From NCBI GenBank assembly GCA_009845545.1, contig VXZK01000260.1, positions 1-39,706 on the forward strand: a stretch of 39,706 nucleotides of DNA. Direction: 5' to 3'. The stretch comes from Candidatus Poribacteria bacterium (lineage in GTDB: Bacteria; Poribacteria; WGA-4E; WGA-3G). Below, one piece after another: positions 32,801-39,669 of the stretch (positions are counted from its first letter, which is position 1; every line of letters begins with the position of its first letter). A model generated the notes under the pieces. It was given only the letters and a program-made list of their open reading frames with translations, was not told where the DNA came from and did not search any database. The position numbers were made by a program, and so were the translations under genes.

Positions 32801-34574
32801 TCATGAAGCAGGCTTCTACCTGGGCACCCCGTTCACTGAAGTCGTCATAACGTTCCTCAGCAATGCCGGGGAGGAAGGCATCGTCATTAAACTTAGCGAC
32901 CGCCTGTTGATACGCTGCCACGGACTTCTGGAGGTATTCTTGATTGAAGTCTTCACCCGCATCGCCTTCCTGATAACCTTCAGGTTTGGCGGCTTCATAA
33001 TAGGAACGACCTTCAAAGAATTTGCCCATCAACTTGACGCGATGGAACTTTGGTAGATCGCGGTACTCCCACAATTTCGCATATTCTTGGGCCGCTTCAA
33101 TGTACTGTTTGAATTCCGTCCGTTTGATGTCAGCGAACCGGAGTTGTACCTCTGCTGCGAGGATGTCGAACTCGTTATCGTTTTTGTTCTTTTCGATGAA
33201 CTCACGGGCGACCGTTTCGAGTTCTTCCTGCCGTCCCAAGTCGTTAAGTGCCCAAATCGCGCCGTAGAGTGCATGCGGTGCGACCGGGTCTTGCGGGTAG
33301 TCGTCAATTGTTTTCTGATACCACTGCAAGGCGAGTTCAAGCGTTGCCATACCGGCTTCTGTCTCTCCAGCATTCCGTTGATTGGTGCCGAGTTTGTAGT
33401 ACGCCTCACCGATTTGAAAGGAGCAGTAGGGGATGAAATCGCCCTCGTCTGGGTGTTCGTTGATCACGCGTTCGTAAGCGACAGTCGCTTCACTCCAATT
33501 CCCTAAACGGAAATGGCTATCAGCGATACCGATTTTCGCATCAGCGATGAATTCGCTCTCCGGATATTGTTCGAGGAGCAGGCTGTAGGCGACGATTGCG
33601 TTTTCATAGTCGCCCTGATCGTAGTAAGTTAGCCCGATGGCAGACTGGATCTCCGCTTGCAGTCCACGATCAGCAGTGTTTTGAAGTGCTAATTCGTAGT
33701 TAACGCGTGCGTTGTCATAGTCTTTTTGACGCGCGTAAATCGCGCCTTGGTCAAAATACGCTGCTGTGACGTATTGGCTCTCCGGGAACTGCGTAATGAA
33801 GTTGGTGTACCGACCAATCGCCTCATCATCTCTACCGAGTTGATTCAAACTGAAAGCCGCTTTATACATCGCTTCGGCTTGCAGCTCAGGGTAATTCTTG
33901 TACTCTTCTGTCGCGATCTTATCGAACTCCTGATAGGACTGCTCGTAGTTGGACTCGTTGAGGAACGACTGGGCAATGAAGTATTGTGCATCATCCTTAA
34001 AATCAGAATTCGGAAAACCGTCAAGTATGGATTTGAATGCCTGTCGCGAGTCTTCGTAGTTTTGCAGTTTATAGTTCAGCTGCCCGATAGCATACCAAGC
34101 GTTTTCAACGGACAGACTGTTCGGGAAGTTCTCAATCAGCTGCATGAACTTCGGTTCAGCGAGTTCAAACTGCTCAGTCCGGAAAAGGATATGTCCCCAG
34201 AGGTACGTTAATCCTTCTTGGTGTTTCGGGATCGTTGCTGTAGGTGCGACCTTTTCAATGTACTCAATCGCAGTGTCGTAGTGATTCACATCCCCAGACT
34301 GTTCAGCCAAGCGTGCGTAACAGACTGCGATCCTAAAGTTGGCGAGAGTCGGGAAATCCTTGTCAATAACTTCGGTCTTCACACCACGTTTCGTTGATTC
34401 TTCGAGTGCCTCGGTATACTTGGCGATTGCGCCTTCATAATCCGCTTGACCGTAGAGGTCCTCAGCGGAATTGTAGAGTTGTTCCACCTTTTTGGAGCTA
34501 CCCATCATGAAAGGTGAAAGGAGTGCAACCACTAAAGCGAGGCCACCAATAATGCCCAAAATCCTTGGGTTCAT
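29874..34574 (-). CDS. Giant membrane-anchored TPR protein
   Basis: This 1566-residue protein has one N-terminal membrane helix ('ILGIIGGLALVVALLSPFMM', about residues 5-24) and an essentially continuous array of TPR and TPR-like repeats of the BamD/YbgF kind ('YENAIVAYSLLLEQYPESEF', 'AEVFRxxxxxYPNSxxAxxA' pattern). The helix has few flanking positive charges and no lipobox, so the bulk is probably periplasmic, anchored at the inner membrane. Long TPR solenoids organise envelope assemblies; the partner is unknown. GGAG precedes the ATG. Many consecutive repeats end in 'YPxS', typical of envelope TPR proteins. No frameshift is seen over the 4.7 kb. Confidence 0.88.
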   Translation of the reverse strand: MNPRILGIIGGLALVVALLSPFMMGSSKKVEQLYNSAEDLYGQADYEGAIAKYTEALEESTKRGVKTEVIDKDFPTLANFRIAVCYARLAEQSGDVNHYDTAIEYIEKVAPTATIPKHQEGLTYLWGHILFRTEQFELAEPKFMQLIENFPNSLSVENAWYAIGQLNYKLQNYEDSRQAFKSILDGFPNSDFKDDAQYFIAQSFLNESNYEQSYQEFDKIATEEYKNYPELQAEAMYKAAFSLNQLGRDDEAIGRYTNFITQFPESQYVTAAYFDQGAIYARQKDYDNARVNYELALQNTADRGLQAEIQSAIGLTYYDQGDYENAIVAYSLLLEQYPESEFIADAKIGIADSHFRLGNWSEATVAYERVINEHPDEGDFIPYCSFQIGEAYYKLGTNQRNAGETEAGMATLELALQWYQKTIDDYPQDPVAPHALYGAIWALNDLGRQEELETVAREFIEKNKNDNEFDILAAEVQLRFADIKRTEFKQYIEAAQEYAKLWEYRDLPKFHRVKLMGKFFEGRSYYEAAKPEGYQEGDAGEDFNQEYLQKSVAAYQQAVAKFNDDAFLPGIAEERYDDFSERGAQVEACFMNEALSHEMLGDWLQARERYASIPETSEYYERALLLIANSHVKEGDKEGAINYYNSILDNLADADNRSLAEIKLADLLRAEKRFEEAAVQYQAVVDGNPTGEYADDALYLVGICYYEVAPEKPERLASAETAFKRVITDYPDSPNLAEAYYGLALAYRDAAQKQNATDKWPLIFELVDEAHEKFGSSDNELILKVLGQIELVKATAIENTGEAVDVDTLVTSLKRVVDNTGAPEMVRSRSQLKIGHTYYSEKRYDEALAEYIFFVETFPNSELAPNAQYQAAVCHYQIAQAATDAGSKKLSLQNAVSAAEKVPTLTNDANNLISANYTAGLALLGLEDSKGAADAFRRVTAQEGKTEDEARKTLVFQAHSRLAELNGILGDHAAAVQEYQYIIENSEDVDLKGRSYFAMAFAQEEQLQANQEALMSYQNAIELVKDPLTKAQSYYRMGLIYQDKLKQSDKALETFQTLIGEYSGSENTNIASMVADAGIRRSTLYVELGRLDEAITEAVEALSRTKSNPNASVAEKSAAQYNLGFLYSDKARSLFSDAVGTDLQPYIDTSRQAVSTFFEINTIAAPVEKADKQTVIPFVQNSLFQAGQIAYSVGIGLKRPEELMSSLAPLTTFVSYVDKGLFPQSDMLRKNTETSLNYLAAANFELGRMQVGMDGEMSEKAVSYFVAAADVFRDMVRRYPNAKDAAYWQYHVGESYFASQQFENAITEYEKVRQVDKNHSSAPESLYAISTCAQLLSEAAEEAGDADAQQRWYDRLFAANEALAAEYPDSKYTADALINIGNKYFNAGSEEDIEQATRISLYQQAIDHYQRAINTPGIGGESKSTAQGYLNDTANALAYYEYDVANQMLNEAKLARGDEQKTKVEATVAAFKKIIEAYPTSKYADLGLVQIGEAYMVLAEDDDAYFNDALEHFNRLWKKYEVNKPADVKVNNALTYAQSQVQVILSYMRANNLEIREGADRAGGGE

Positions 34575-34629
34575 TCATTTTCTCCTTGTTTACATCGGCG
34601 CACTGAGAACACGCCGATGAGATTAGAAA

Positions 34630-34783
34630 CTAATTAGTTATCGGTAAAATCGCTGTCAGCCGTTGGCTGTCAGCAATCAGTAAATGGCTATTAGTAAAAA
34701 TGACTATCAGGTCCTGTCAGCCGTCAGCAAGAGATGCTCGGGTTTCCTGAAGCCTCTTAACTGACGGCTGACCGCTAATAACT
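34630..34783. repeat. Dispersed CAGTTATCAGTT-type repeat, copy B
   Basis: This region between the giant TPR gene and the anti-sigma gene is rich in TGTCAGC/GCTGACA inverted units (CTAATTAGTTATCGG at left, CGGCTGACCGCTAATAACTA at right). Its right edge coincides with the TAG stop of the anti-sigma gene. Confidence 0.65.
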
Positions 34784-35744
34784 ATAATTCTATTGGATCG
34801 TAAACCGCTGCGACAGATAGCATCTCCAGCGGTACATCTAACAATTTTTCTGAAATTTGTGAAAAACCTTTGGATTCACTGCGTTTGCGTTCATATTGTT
34901 GGCGCGCGTGCTGTGCTGTGTTGATACCTCGTAACAACAGCAGGGCATACCGATCCTCCGTTAGGACATCTCGGCTTGTCAGACGTGCCCAGATTGCACC
35001 TTGTGCAGGAAATTCAGCATACGCAAGCAATTCCGAATCGATGCCCAAGGCGACGCTCGGAACCGCATCCGAACTCTCCTTACGGAGTTTAGCGAAGATA
35101 TATCCATCTACCATCGGTTCATCGGTGAATTTCCAGACCTCGGAGCCAGAGTCTACAGTGGGTGTCTCCGTTGTACGTTCACTATTTATATTTCGGCGGA
35201 TACCGATGCGATGTACCGCCGTCTTCTTCTGCTGTATGGAAAGTGTTACGGCGGGCTGTAAGGCGACGGATGGCAAGCGTACATGCTCTCCGTTATCGTA
35301 CAGCGAAACTTGTGTTAAAAGGAACGGTGCTGCAATCAGCAGCGTCATCGCTAAGGTAAGAACGTAGTACGGTAAAGCGTGTTGTCTTATGGAGATAAAC
35401 CTGCTTGGGCGGAAATGATCCGTGTATCGGTGTATCTGTGTCCGCAGCTGCCATCCGAGACGCGTCGCGGCTGCAGTGAACCGTTGATGAAGCGCAGTCG
35501 GGGCACTCTGTTCAATACGGTGCTGAAGTTTCGCTGTAAACTGAGCATAATAGGCATCGGACGCATCCGGTTCAACGTAGAAGTTTTTCAAGAGATGCTG
35601 CGCCTTTTTCAAGTCAGTGACTTCTCGTTGACACGACTGACAGGAACGGATGTGCGATGCGACTGCAGCTGTCTGCCGTTCAGATAGCGTCCCGTCTATA
35701 TAGTCAGAGATACGGTGTTCTATTTTGTGACACTTCGGTCTCAT
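34782..35744 (-). CDS. Zinc-binding anti-sigma factor (zf-HC2), single-pass membrane
   Basis: This 320-residue protein has an N-terminal anti-sigma zinc domain: 'KCHKIEHRISDYIDGTLSER' then 'SHIRSCQSC' with His31, Cys35 and Cys38 (H-x3-C-x2-C), plus Cys5. One membrane helix follows at about residues 122-143 ('YYVLTLAMTLLIAAPFLL'), then a C-terminal extracytoplasmic region of about 175 residues. Such proteins hold ECF sigma factors inactive until an envelope signal triggers release. The ECF sigma gene lies upstream on the same strand, separated by an unusual 485-nt gap. The ATG at 35744 is chosen; an upstream in-frame extension to 35849 is basic, low-complexity sequence outside the domain. Confidence 0.85.
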   Translation of the reverse strand: MRPKCHKIEHRISDYIDGTLSERQTAAVASHIRSCQSCQREVTDLKKAQHLLKNFYVEPDASDAYYAQFTAKLQHRIEQSAPTALHQRFTAAATRLGWQLRTQIHRYTDHFRPSRFISIRQHALPYYVLTLAMTLLIAAPFLLTQVSLYDNGEHVRLPSVALQPAVTLSIQQKKTAVHRIGIRRNINSERTTETPTVDSGSEVWKFTDEPMVDGYIFAKLRKESSDAVPSVALGIDSELLAYAEFPAQGAIWARLTSRDVLTEDRYALLLLRGINTAQHARQQYERKRSESKGFSQISEKLLDVPLEMLSVAAVYDPIEL

Positions 35745-35775
35745 CAAATTCTTCGGTGTGGAAATCCCTGTCGTT

Positions 35776-36190
35776 AGACGGGGGAGGAAACACCGTCTCC
35801 TTTTTTGTATAGATTCCCCGAAATGGGGTACGGGTTGTTTTTTCGCCACAGACCCGTAGGCGATTTTCTCTGATGAGGCTGCTTATTTTCGGAAGTGCTG
35901 TCACCGTCTCCGATCCGACCTGACCCGGTGTCTTTGAAAAAACAGGTAAAATCCCTTTCGGGTTGTATATTGCCCCATCCAGATCACAACACCCACGCTA
36001 CCTGCGACTTGGGGAGCATCCTTAAATATACCTACTACCACTTCGGTATACCGTTTTTACAGACGTGTTAGAGATGCCACACTCTGGTGTTGTGATATAT
36101 GACTGTAGTCGGTGAGTTACCCTCATCCCACCTATAGCCTTGGCTGGCGTATGGAACAAGCCTCGCCCTTTAGGGCGGGGTCACTGACTG
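35776..36190 (+). mobile_element. Hairpin-rich degenerate IS200/IS605-like remnant between sigma and anti-sigma genes
   Basis: The right end carries CCTCGCCCT-TT-AGGGCGGGG (36161-36180), preceded by AAG and followed by TCAC. This resembles the right-end hairpin of IS200/IS605 (TnpB) elements and the 3' end of their omega RNAs. Plus-strand frames upstream read like a decayed TnpB tail ('IALAGVWNKPRPLGRGH' before a stop; 'THATCDLGSILKY'). Other inverted repeats are AGACGG/CCGTCT (35776-35798, then TTTTTT, terminator-like), TACGGGT/ACCCGTA (35829-35858), CACCG/CGGTG (35902-35930) and a perfect 11-bp pair ATCACAACACC/GGTGTTGTGAT (35983-36096). No intact gene is present. A structured RNA is an alternative reading. 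Confidence 0.45.
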
Positions 36191-36229
36191 ATATTCTCCA
36201 CGACATTGCGTGCATCCAATTTATTAATG

Positions 36230-36814
36230 CTAAATCGCACTGGCTTCCATGTACGGTTTGAGTAAAGTTCGGAGTTTCTTGCGCGCATAGTGTAACCGAG
36301 AACGGACTGTTCCCTCAGAGCAGTTAAGGATTGAAGCGATCTCCGCGTGCGTTAACCCCTCAAATTCATGGAGGATTACCACCGTCCGATGCTTAAGCGG
36401 CAAATTGTTGACTGCCTCTGTAACGTATTGCCGAAGTTCTGCTTTCTCTGCTTGTGTGTGCGGGTCATTGGCAAGCTGCGCACGATAGCGGGTGGACACC
36501 TCGTATTCCGCTTCTGGTGTTGTTTCAATTGTGGATTCGCGCTGCCGTTCTCTACGCCTGACGAAGTTGAGTGCCTCGTTCACAGTTATCCGGTAGAGCC
36601 ACGTCTCGAAAGCAGCATCCTTCCGGAACGTGTGAATTGAACGGTAAACCTTAATAAAGGTTTCCTGCATCACATCGTCAGCATCAGCGTGGTTCTTGGT
36701 AATCTGCACGGCGAGGCGGTACACCATCCGTTTGTATCTTTCCACCAGTGGTGCTAATGCTGTCTCGTCGCCTTCACACAGATCGGCAATGAGCAAAGTT
36801 TCCGTTCTATCCAC
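36230..36814 (-). CDS. ECF RNA polymerase sigma factor
   Basis: This 194-residue ECF sigma has region 2 ('YKRMVYRLAVQITKNHADAD', 'DVMQETFIKVYRSIHTFR', 'FETWLYRITVNEALNFVRRR') and region 4 ('LPLKHRTVVILHEFEGLTHA', 'EIASILNCSEGTVRSRLHYA'), with a short acidic linker between. It starts at GTG with AGGAG 8 nt upstream. Its likely antagonist is the zinc anti-sigma factor at 34782-35744. In Bacteroidetes an ECF sigma (SigP) acts with PorX, but nothing here shows that this sigma works with the PorX-like protein 16 kb away. Confidence 0.93.
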   Translation of the reverse strand: MDRTETLLIADLCEGDETALAPLVERYKRMVYRLAVQITKNHADADDVMQETFIKVYRSIHTFRKDAAFETWLYRITVNEALNFVRRRERQRESTIETTPEAEYEVSTRYRAQLANDPHTQAEKAELRQYVTEAVNNLPLKHRTVVILHEFEGLTHAEIASILNCSEGTVRSRLHYARKKLRTLLKPYMEASAI

Positions 36815-36937
36815 CGAACTTTCTCCTCAAGATTTCTAACTGATTCATGAGTTAGACAACACTTTTTCAAAAACCGTTCAAAAAATTTTAGTTCTCAGTT
36901 CTCGTTTTCAGTATATTTTGACAAAATTTCTGACTGC

Positions 36938-36966
36938 ATTATAACATTAATGCGAGAATTGTGTAA
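36938..36966 (-). promoter_or_regulatory. Sigma70 promoter of the ECF sigma gene
   Basis: On the minus strand TTACAC (36961-36966), 17-bp spacer, TATAAT (36938-36943) preceded by TGT; start near 36931. A second, ECF-like arrangement lies downstream: TGAAC (36876-36880), 18-bp spacer, GTCTAA (36852-36857), possibly for autoregulation. Confidence 0.55.
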
Positions 36967-36979
36967 AGAAAAAAATGAT

Positions 36980-37146
36980 TATTAATTGTCAGTTTTCAGT
37001 TATCAGTGTGCAGTTAAGAAGCCTCTTCCTGAGACCTAACAACTATAAAAATTGCTGTTTGTTTTACCAACAACCTCTTTACTGACAACTGACGCCTGAA
37101 AGATTTTTTCGCAAAAAAAACGTAAAAAAACGTACTGATAACTATC
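36980..37146. repeat. Dispersed CAGTTATCAGTT-type repeat, copy C
   Basis: Left end ATTAATTGTCAGTTTTCAG with a second TTATCAG, right end CGTACTGATAACTATC, and an internal TTTTTTCGCAAAAAAA segment, as in copies A and D. It also shares 'GAAGCCTCTT' with copy B and 'ACTGACAACTGA' with copy A. It lies between the sigma gene and the bidirectional terminator. Confidence 0.65.
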
Positions 37147-37185
37147 AAAAAAAGGGCAGCGCATTAAAAATACGCTGCCCTTTTT
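37147..37185. terminator. Bidirectional Rho-independent terminator
   Basis: AGGGCAGCG (37153-37161) pairs with CGCTGCCCT (37173-37181) around an A-rich loop, flanked by a run of A on the left and of T on the right, so it can terminate in both directions. It lies 18 nt past the stop of the minus-strand lipoprotein gene. Confidence 0.9.
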
Positions 37186-37203
37186 ATCGAAATAGCCTCG
37201 ATA

Positions 37204-37863
37204 TTACTCTTTACCCTTAGTTGTAAAGGTTACACTAACTTCAGTTTCGTTACCGGCAGCATCAGCGACTTTACCTGCGATAACGTAGGTAGTCTCGTTG
37301 CCAATCTCTTTGCCCTTGACGAGCTCGAGCGTGCCTTTGGTACCTTCAACTTTGCCGAGCCAACCGACATTTTCGCCGGCTTCAGTCTGCAGCGCGATGT
37401 TACCAGAGACCTCTTCACTGAAGGTAACTTCGATCATCCCGTCGCCATTGATCTCTTCCGGATCAACATCTTCTTCGCCGTCTGAGACGGTTCCGCCAGT
37501 GACTGTGGGAGCTGTGTTATCGGCTGCCTTAACAGTGTAGCTGAGGGAAGTGCTACCGTCGCCATTTGTCCAGCTGACAGCGAGTGTGAGTGCACCCTCT
37601 GTGAAGGGACCAGCGACTTGACGCGTTTTACCACCACCTGTAACGGTCGCACCGGCAACAGTTACTTCGCCAGGGTCGCTGCTAAAGGTGAGTGTGATAG
37701 TAGCATTCGCGGCAATCTCCGAGCCGCTCGCCGGGGCTGCCGACGAGAATTCAGCTGCTGCGGCTTCTTCTTCTTCTTCATCACCGCCGCCACAACCGAC
37801 TATAAGCGAGAGAGCAAACAGGGCTGCCAATACTAAAGCGAAGGTTCTAAACAATTTTGCCAT
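37204..37863 (-). CDS. Lipoprotein with Ig-like (Big_5-type) domains
   Basis: This 219-residue protein has a lipoprotein signal: 'MAKLFRTFALVLAALFALSL' then lipobox 'IVGC' with Cys24. A Gly/Glu/Ala-rich spacer ('GGGDEEEEEAAAAEF') leads to two beta-sandwich units: 'SSAAPASGSEIAANATITLT' starts the first, and 'NTAPTVTGGTVSDGEEDVDP' begins the second, which ends 'VADAAGNETEVSVTFT'. These match bacterial Ig-like Big_5 domains of surface proteins. It is probably exposed on the outer membrane or tethered in the periplasm. AAGGAG precedes the ATG. It has a long structured leader with tandem consensus promoters, and a strong terminator follows, which suggests high, regulated expression. Confidence 0.85.
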   Translation of the reverse strand: MAKLFRTFALVLAALFALSLIVGCGGGDEEEEEAAAAEFSSAAPASGSEIAANATITLTFSSDPGEVTVAGATVTGGGKTRQVAGPFTEGALTLAVSWTNGDGSTSLSYTVKAADNTAPTVTGGTVSDGEEDVDPEEINGDGMIEVTFSEEVSGNIALQTEAGENVGWLGKVEGTKGTLELVKGKEIGNETTYVIAGKVADAAGNETEVSVTFTTKGKE

Positions 37864-38251
37864 TAGAGTTAACTCCTTAAATTATAAGTTTATCAAAATA
37901 CACCCTTCGGATAGGGTGTCCTAAAACTTTCGGTCCTTTCCCGTAGACAGAAATTGTGCCTTTGGGAAATTCCTGGTCCCCCTGTCGGTGTTGATTGTAC
38001 AATTCAACACCGTTTGGAACCCACGATCATATTCTCGGTAAGTCGAGTAACGTAGGGCTATTTCGTTTGTTGTTCTCTCCGCAGCGCGTCAAGAACAAAC
38101 CGACACGTTGAGAACAGAATTTCGCGAGGACAGTTAACTGCGAAAAGATTCTATTGGAATGTTAAATGCCTCGCCCGAAAGTCAATATCTAAACGAGTAC
38201 CTTAAAGTTTAGCAAAAATTGCAAACTTTGTAAAGGTAAAATACGGATTTT
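37864..38251 (-). promoter_or_regulatory. Long structured 5' leader of the Ig-like lipoprotein gene
   Basis: About 388 nt separate the expected start (near 38251) from the ATG. Helices on the transcript include GTTTGTTCT pairing with AGAACaACAAAC (38066-38100), a 14-bp near-perfect palindrome CGGTGTTGA...TTCAACACCG (37986-38012) enclosed by GGTTCC/GGGACC, and ACACCCT-ATCCGA-AGGGTGT (37900-37919) just upstream of the ribosome-binding site. No reading frame of note is present and no known riboswitch is recognised. It may control translation or stability. Confidence 0.5.
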
Positions 38252-38257
38252 TCCGAA

Positions 38258-38286
38258 ATTATACAAGAATTAGTCTCTTTTGTCAA
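38258..38286 (-). promoter_or_regulatory. Perfect-consensus sigma70 promoter of the lipoprotein gene
   Basis: On the minus strand TTGACA (38281-38286), 17-bp spacer, TATAAT (38258-38263); start near 38251. Confidence 0.85.
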
Positions 38287-38309
38287 GAGAAAACTTCATT
38301 ATTACGCAA

Positions 38310-38337
38310 ATTTTACCTTAAATCTAAACGTTGTCAA
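38310..38337 (-). promoter_or_regulatory. Second, upstream promoter of the lipoprotein gene
   Basis: On the minus strand TTGACA (38332-38337), 16-bp spacer, TAAAAT (38310-38315), about 50 bp upstream of the perfect promoter and in tandem with it. Confidence 0.5.
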
Positions 38338-38426
38338 GAAAAAAAAGATACACGCCGATAACAATCAAGCTTAAGGACGTATATAAGTATACCACAAATC
38401 GAAAAAAAAAGCAATAATTTTTTAAG

Positions 38427-38599
38427 GGCTGTCGGCTATCAGTTGTCAGCAAGAATAGCCATTAGCCGTCAGTTGTCAGCCATCAGCAAAGGGGTCCCCT
38501 TCTAATTTTCTTTACTGAAACATTGGCACTACAAGATCCTGCTTTAACTGATAACTGGCAGGTTTTTCGCAGAAAAACCGCCCTGACCGCTAACTGCTA
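38427..38599. repeat. Dispersed CAGTTATCAGTT-type repeat, copy D
   Basis: It starts GGCTGTCGGCTATCAGTTG, contains GGTTTTTC-GCAGAAAAACC as an internal hairpin and CTTTAACTGATAACTGGCAG, and ends GACCGCTAACTGCTA, where the last bases are the TAG stop codon of dprA. It shares its internal hairpin with copies A and C. Confidence 0.65.
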
Positions 38600-39559
38600 C
38601 TCCGCCTCAAACAGCCCCATCTGTTCACTCGCGGTGCCGGTTGCGTACGTCTCAAGACGTTCCGGGTGTGTCAGCACATCAACGACCTTATGAACCTCTG
38701 TAGGTGCGAACGGAAACGCGCCAGTCCTAATGAGTTCCCTCGGTCCCTCGCTCAGTGCAGATTGTGTGTCCCACCGACACGCGAGCACGGCTCTGTCCTG
38801 ACGTTGTGCATATCGTGCCGTATGCATCGCGCCACCCGTTTTCGGTGCTTCAACGACGATTGTTGCCATAGAAAGTCCACTAATAATACGGTTCCGTTGG
38901 ATCAGGTTGCCCGGCGACGGTGTTGTCGGGAACGGGTGTTCCGAAAACAGGCAACCGTGTTCATAGACCTTCATCGCGAGTGGATTGTTCTGTACTGGAT
39001 AGATTCCAGACAAATCTGTGCCGACGACTCCGACGGTTTTTCCCATCCCCGCCAGCGCGCCGGAATGTGCATACGTATCAATACCGGCAGCGAGTCCACT
39101 GACAATCGTAAACCCTGCAAGTACAAGCTGCGTCGCCAGCGAGAGTGTCAACTGAATCCCTGCTATACTCGGTGCCTTGCTCCCGACAATCGCCACGCAT
39201 CGTTCGTCGAGCTTAGTTAATGTCCCGACACTGCACAAGATACCCGGAGCGTCGGGGAGACGCTTCAGTTGTGATGGGTAGCAGGTATCTTCCGGACACA
39301 TCACCCGGACTTCCTGAGCTTTGAGTGCGTCGAGCCTTTCGCGAAACGTTGGGAAATTACCGGATACCGTGAGTATCCGTGAGGCGAGCACCGGGTTGAA
39401 GGAGGGCAACCGTGCGATTTCTGGGAGTTCTGCTTCAAAGATTGCCTGCGCGCTCCCGAAGCGTGCTATTAACCGTCTGATCCGCACGCTGCCAAGCCCG
39501 TCAACGGAGGCGAGGGCTAACCAGTATTCGATAGGCGTTTTTTCTTGTAAGTCGGTCAT
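38597..39559 (-). CDS. dprA: DNA-processing protein DprA (Smf)
   Basis: This 320-residue protein has an N-terminal HhH-like region ('LASVDGLGSVRIRRLIARFG') and the DprA Rossmann-like core: 'RCVAIVGSKAPSIAG', 'TIVSGLAAGIDTYAHSGALA', 'KTVGVVGTDLSGIYPVQNN', 'GCLFSEHPFPTTPSPGNLIQ', 'RNRIISGLSMATIVVEAPKT', 'GGAMHTARYA'. The usual 'GxGxDxxYPxxN' pattern is intact. DprA loads RecA on incoming single-stranded DNA during transformation. It lacks the extended C-terminal winged helix of many DprA proteins. The ATG at 39559 is chosen because upstream codons resemble leader; no clear ribosome-binding site is visible. Its stop lies in repeat copy D. Confidence 0.93.
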   Translation of the reverse strand: MTDLQEKTPIEYWLALASVDGLGSVRIRRLIARFGSAQAIFEAELPEIARLPSFNPVLASRILTVSGNFPTFRERLDALKAQEVRVMCPEDTCYPSQLKRLPDAPGILCSVGTLTKLDERCVAIVGSKAPSIAGIQLTLSLATQLVLAGFTIVSGLAAGIDTYAHSGALAGMGKTVGVVGTDLSGIYPVQNNPLAMKVYEHGCLFSEHPFPTTPSPGNLIQRNRIISGLSMATIVVEAPKTGGAMHTARYAQRQDRAVLACRWDTQSALSEGPRELIRTGAFPFAPTEVHKVVDVLTHPERLETYATGTASEQMGLFEAE

Positions 39560-39622
39560 GTTAAAAAGGTATTTAAGCGAGGGTACCTGAACTAAAAGTG
39601 AGTGAGATACTCGGTAAAGTAA

Positions 39623-39651
39623 AGTATAACACAAACGCGGGTAGATGTCAA
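39623..39651 (-). promoter_or_regulatory. Promoter of dprA
   Basis: On the minus strand TTGACA (39646-39651), 17-bp spacer, TATACT (39623-39628); start near 39616, leader about 57 nt. The 18-bp dispersed repeat begins right at the -35 edge. Confidence 0.7.
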
Positions 39652-39669
39652 GTTATACCATTTCTAAAT
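39652..39669. repeat. 18-bp dispersed repeat, copy 2
   Basis: Identical to 139-156 and adjacent to the -35 box of dprA. A palindrome, ATGTTATAACAT, follows at about 39671-39682. Confidence 0.5.

Noticed and set aside
35704..35904. 66-codon minus-strand frame overlapping the anti-sigma start
   Set aside because: Low-complexity, overlaps the anti-sigma coding region in another frame and lacks initiation signals.
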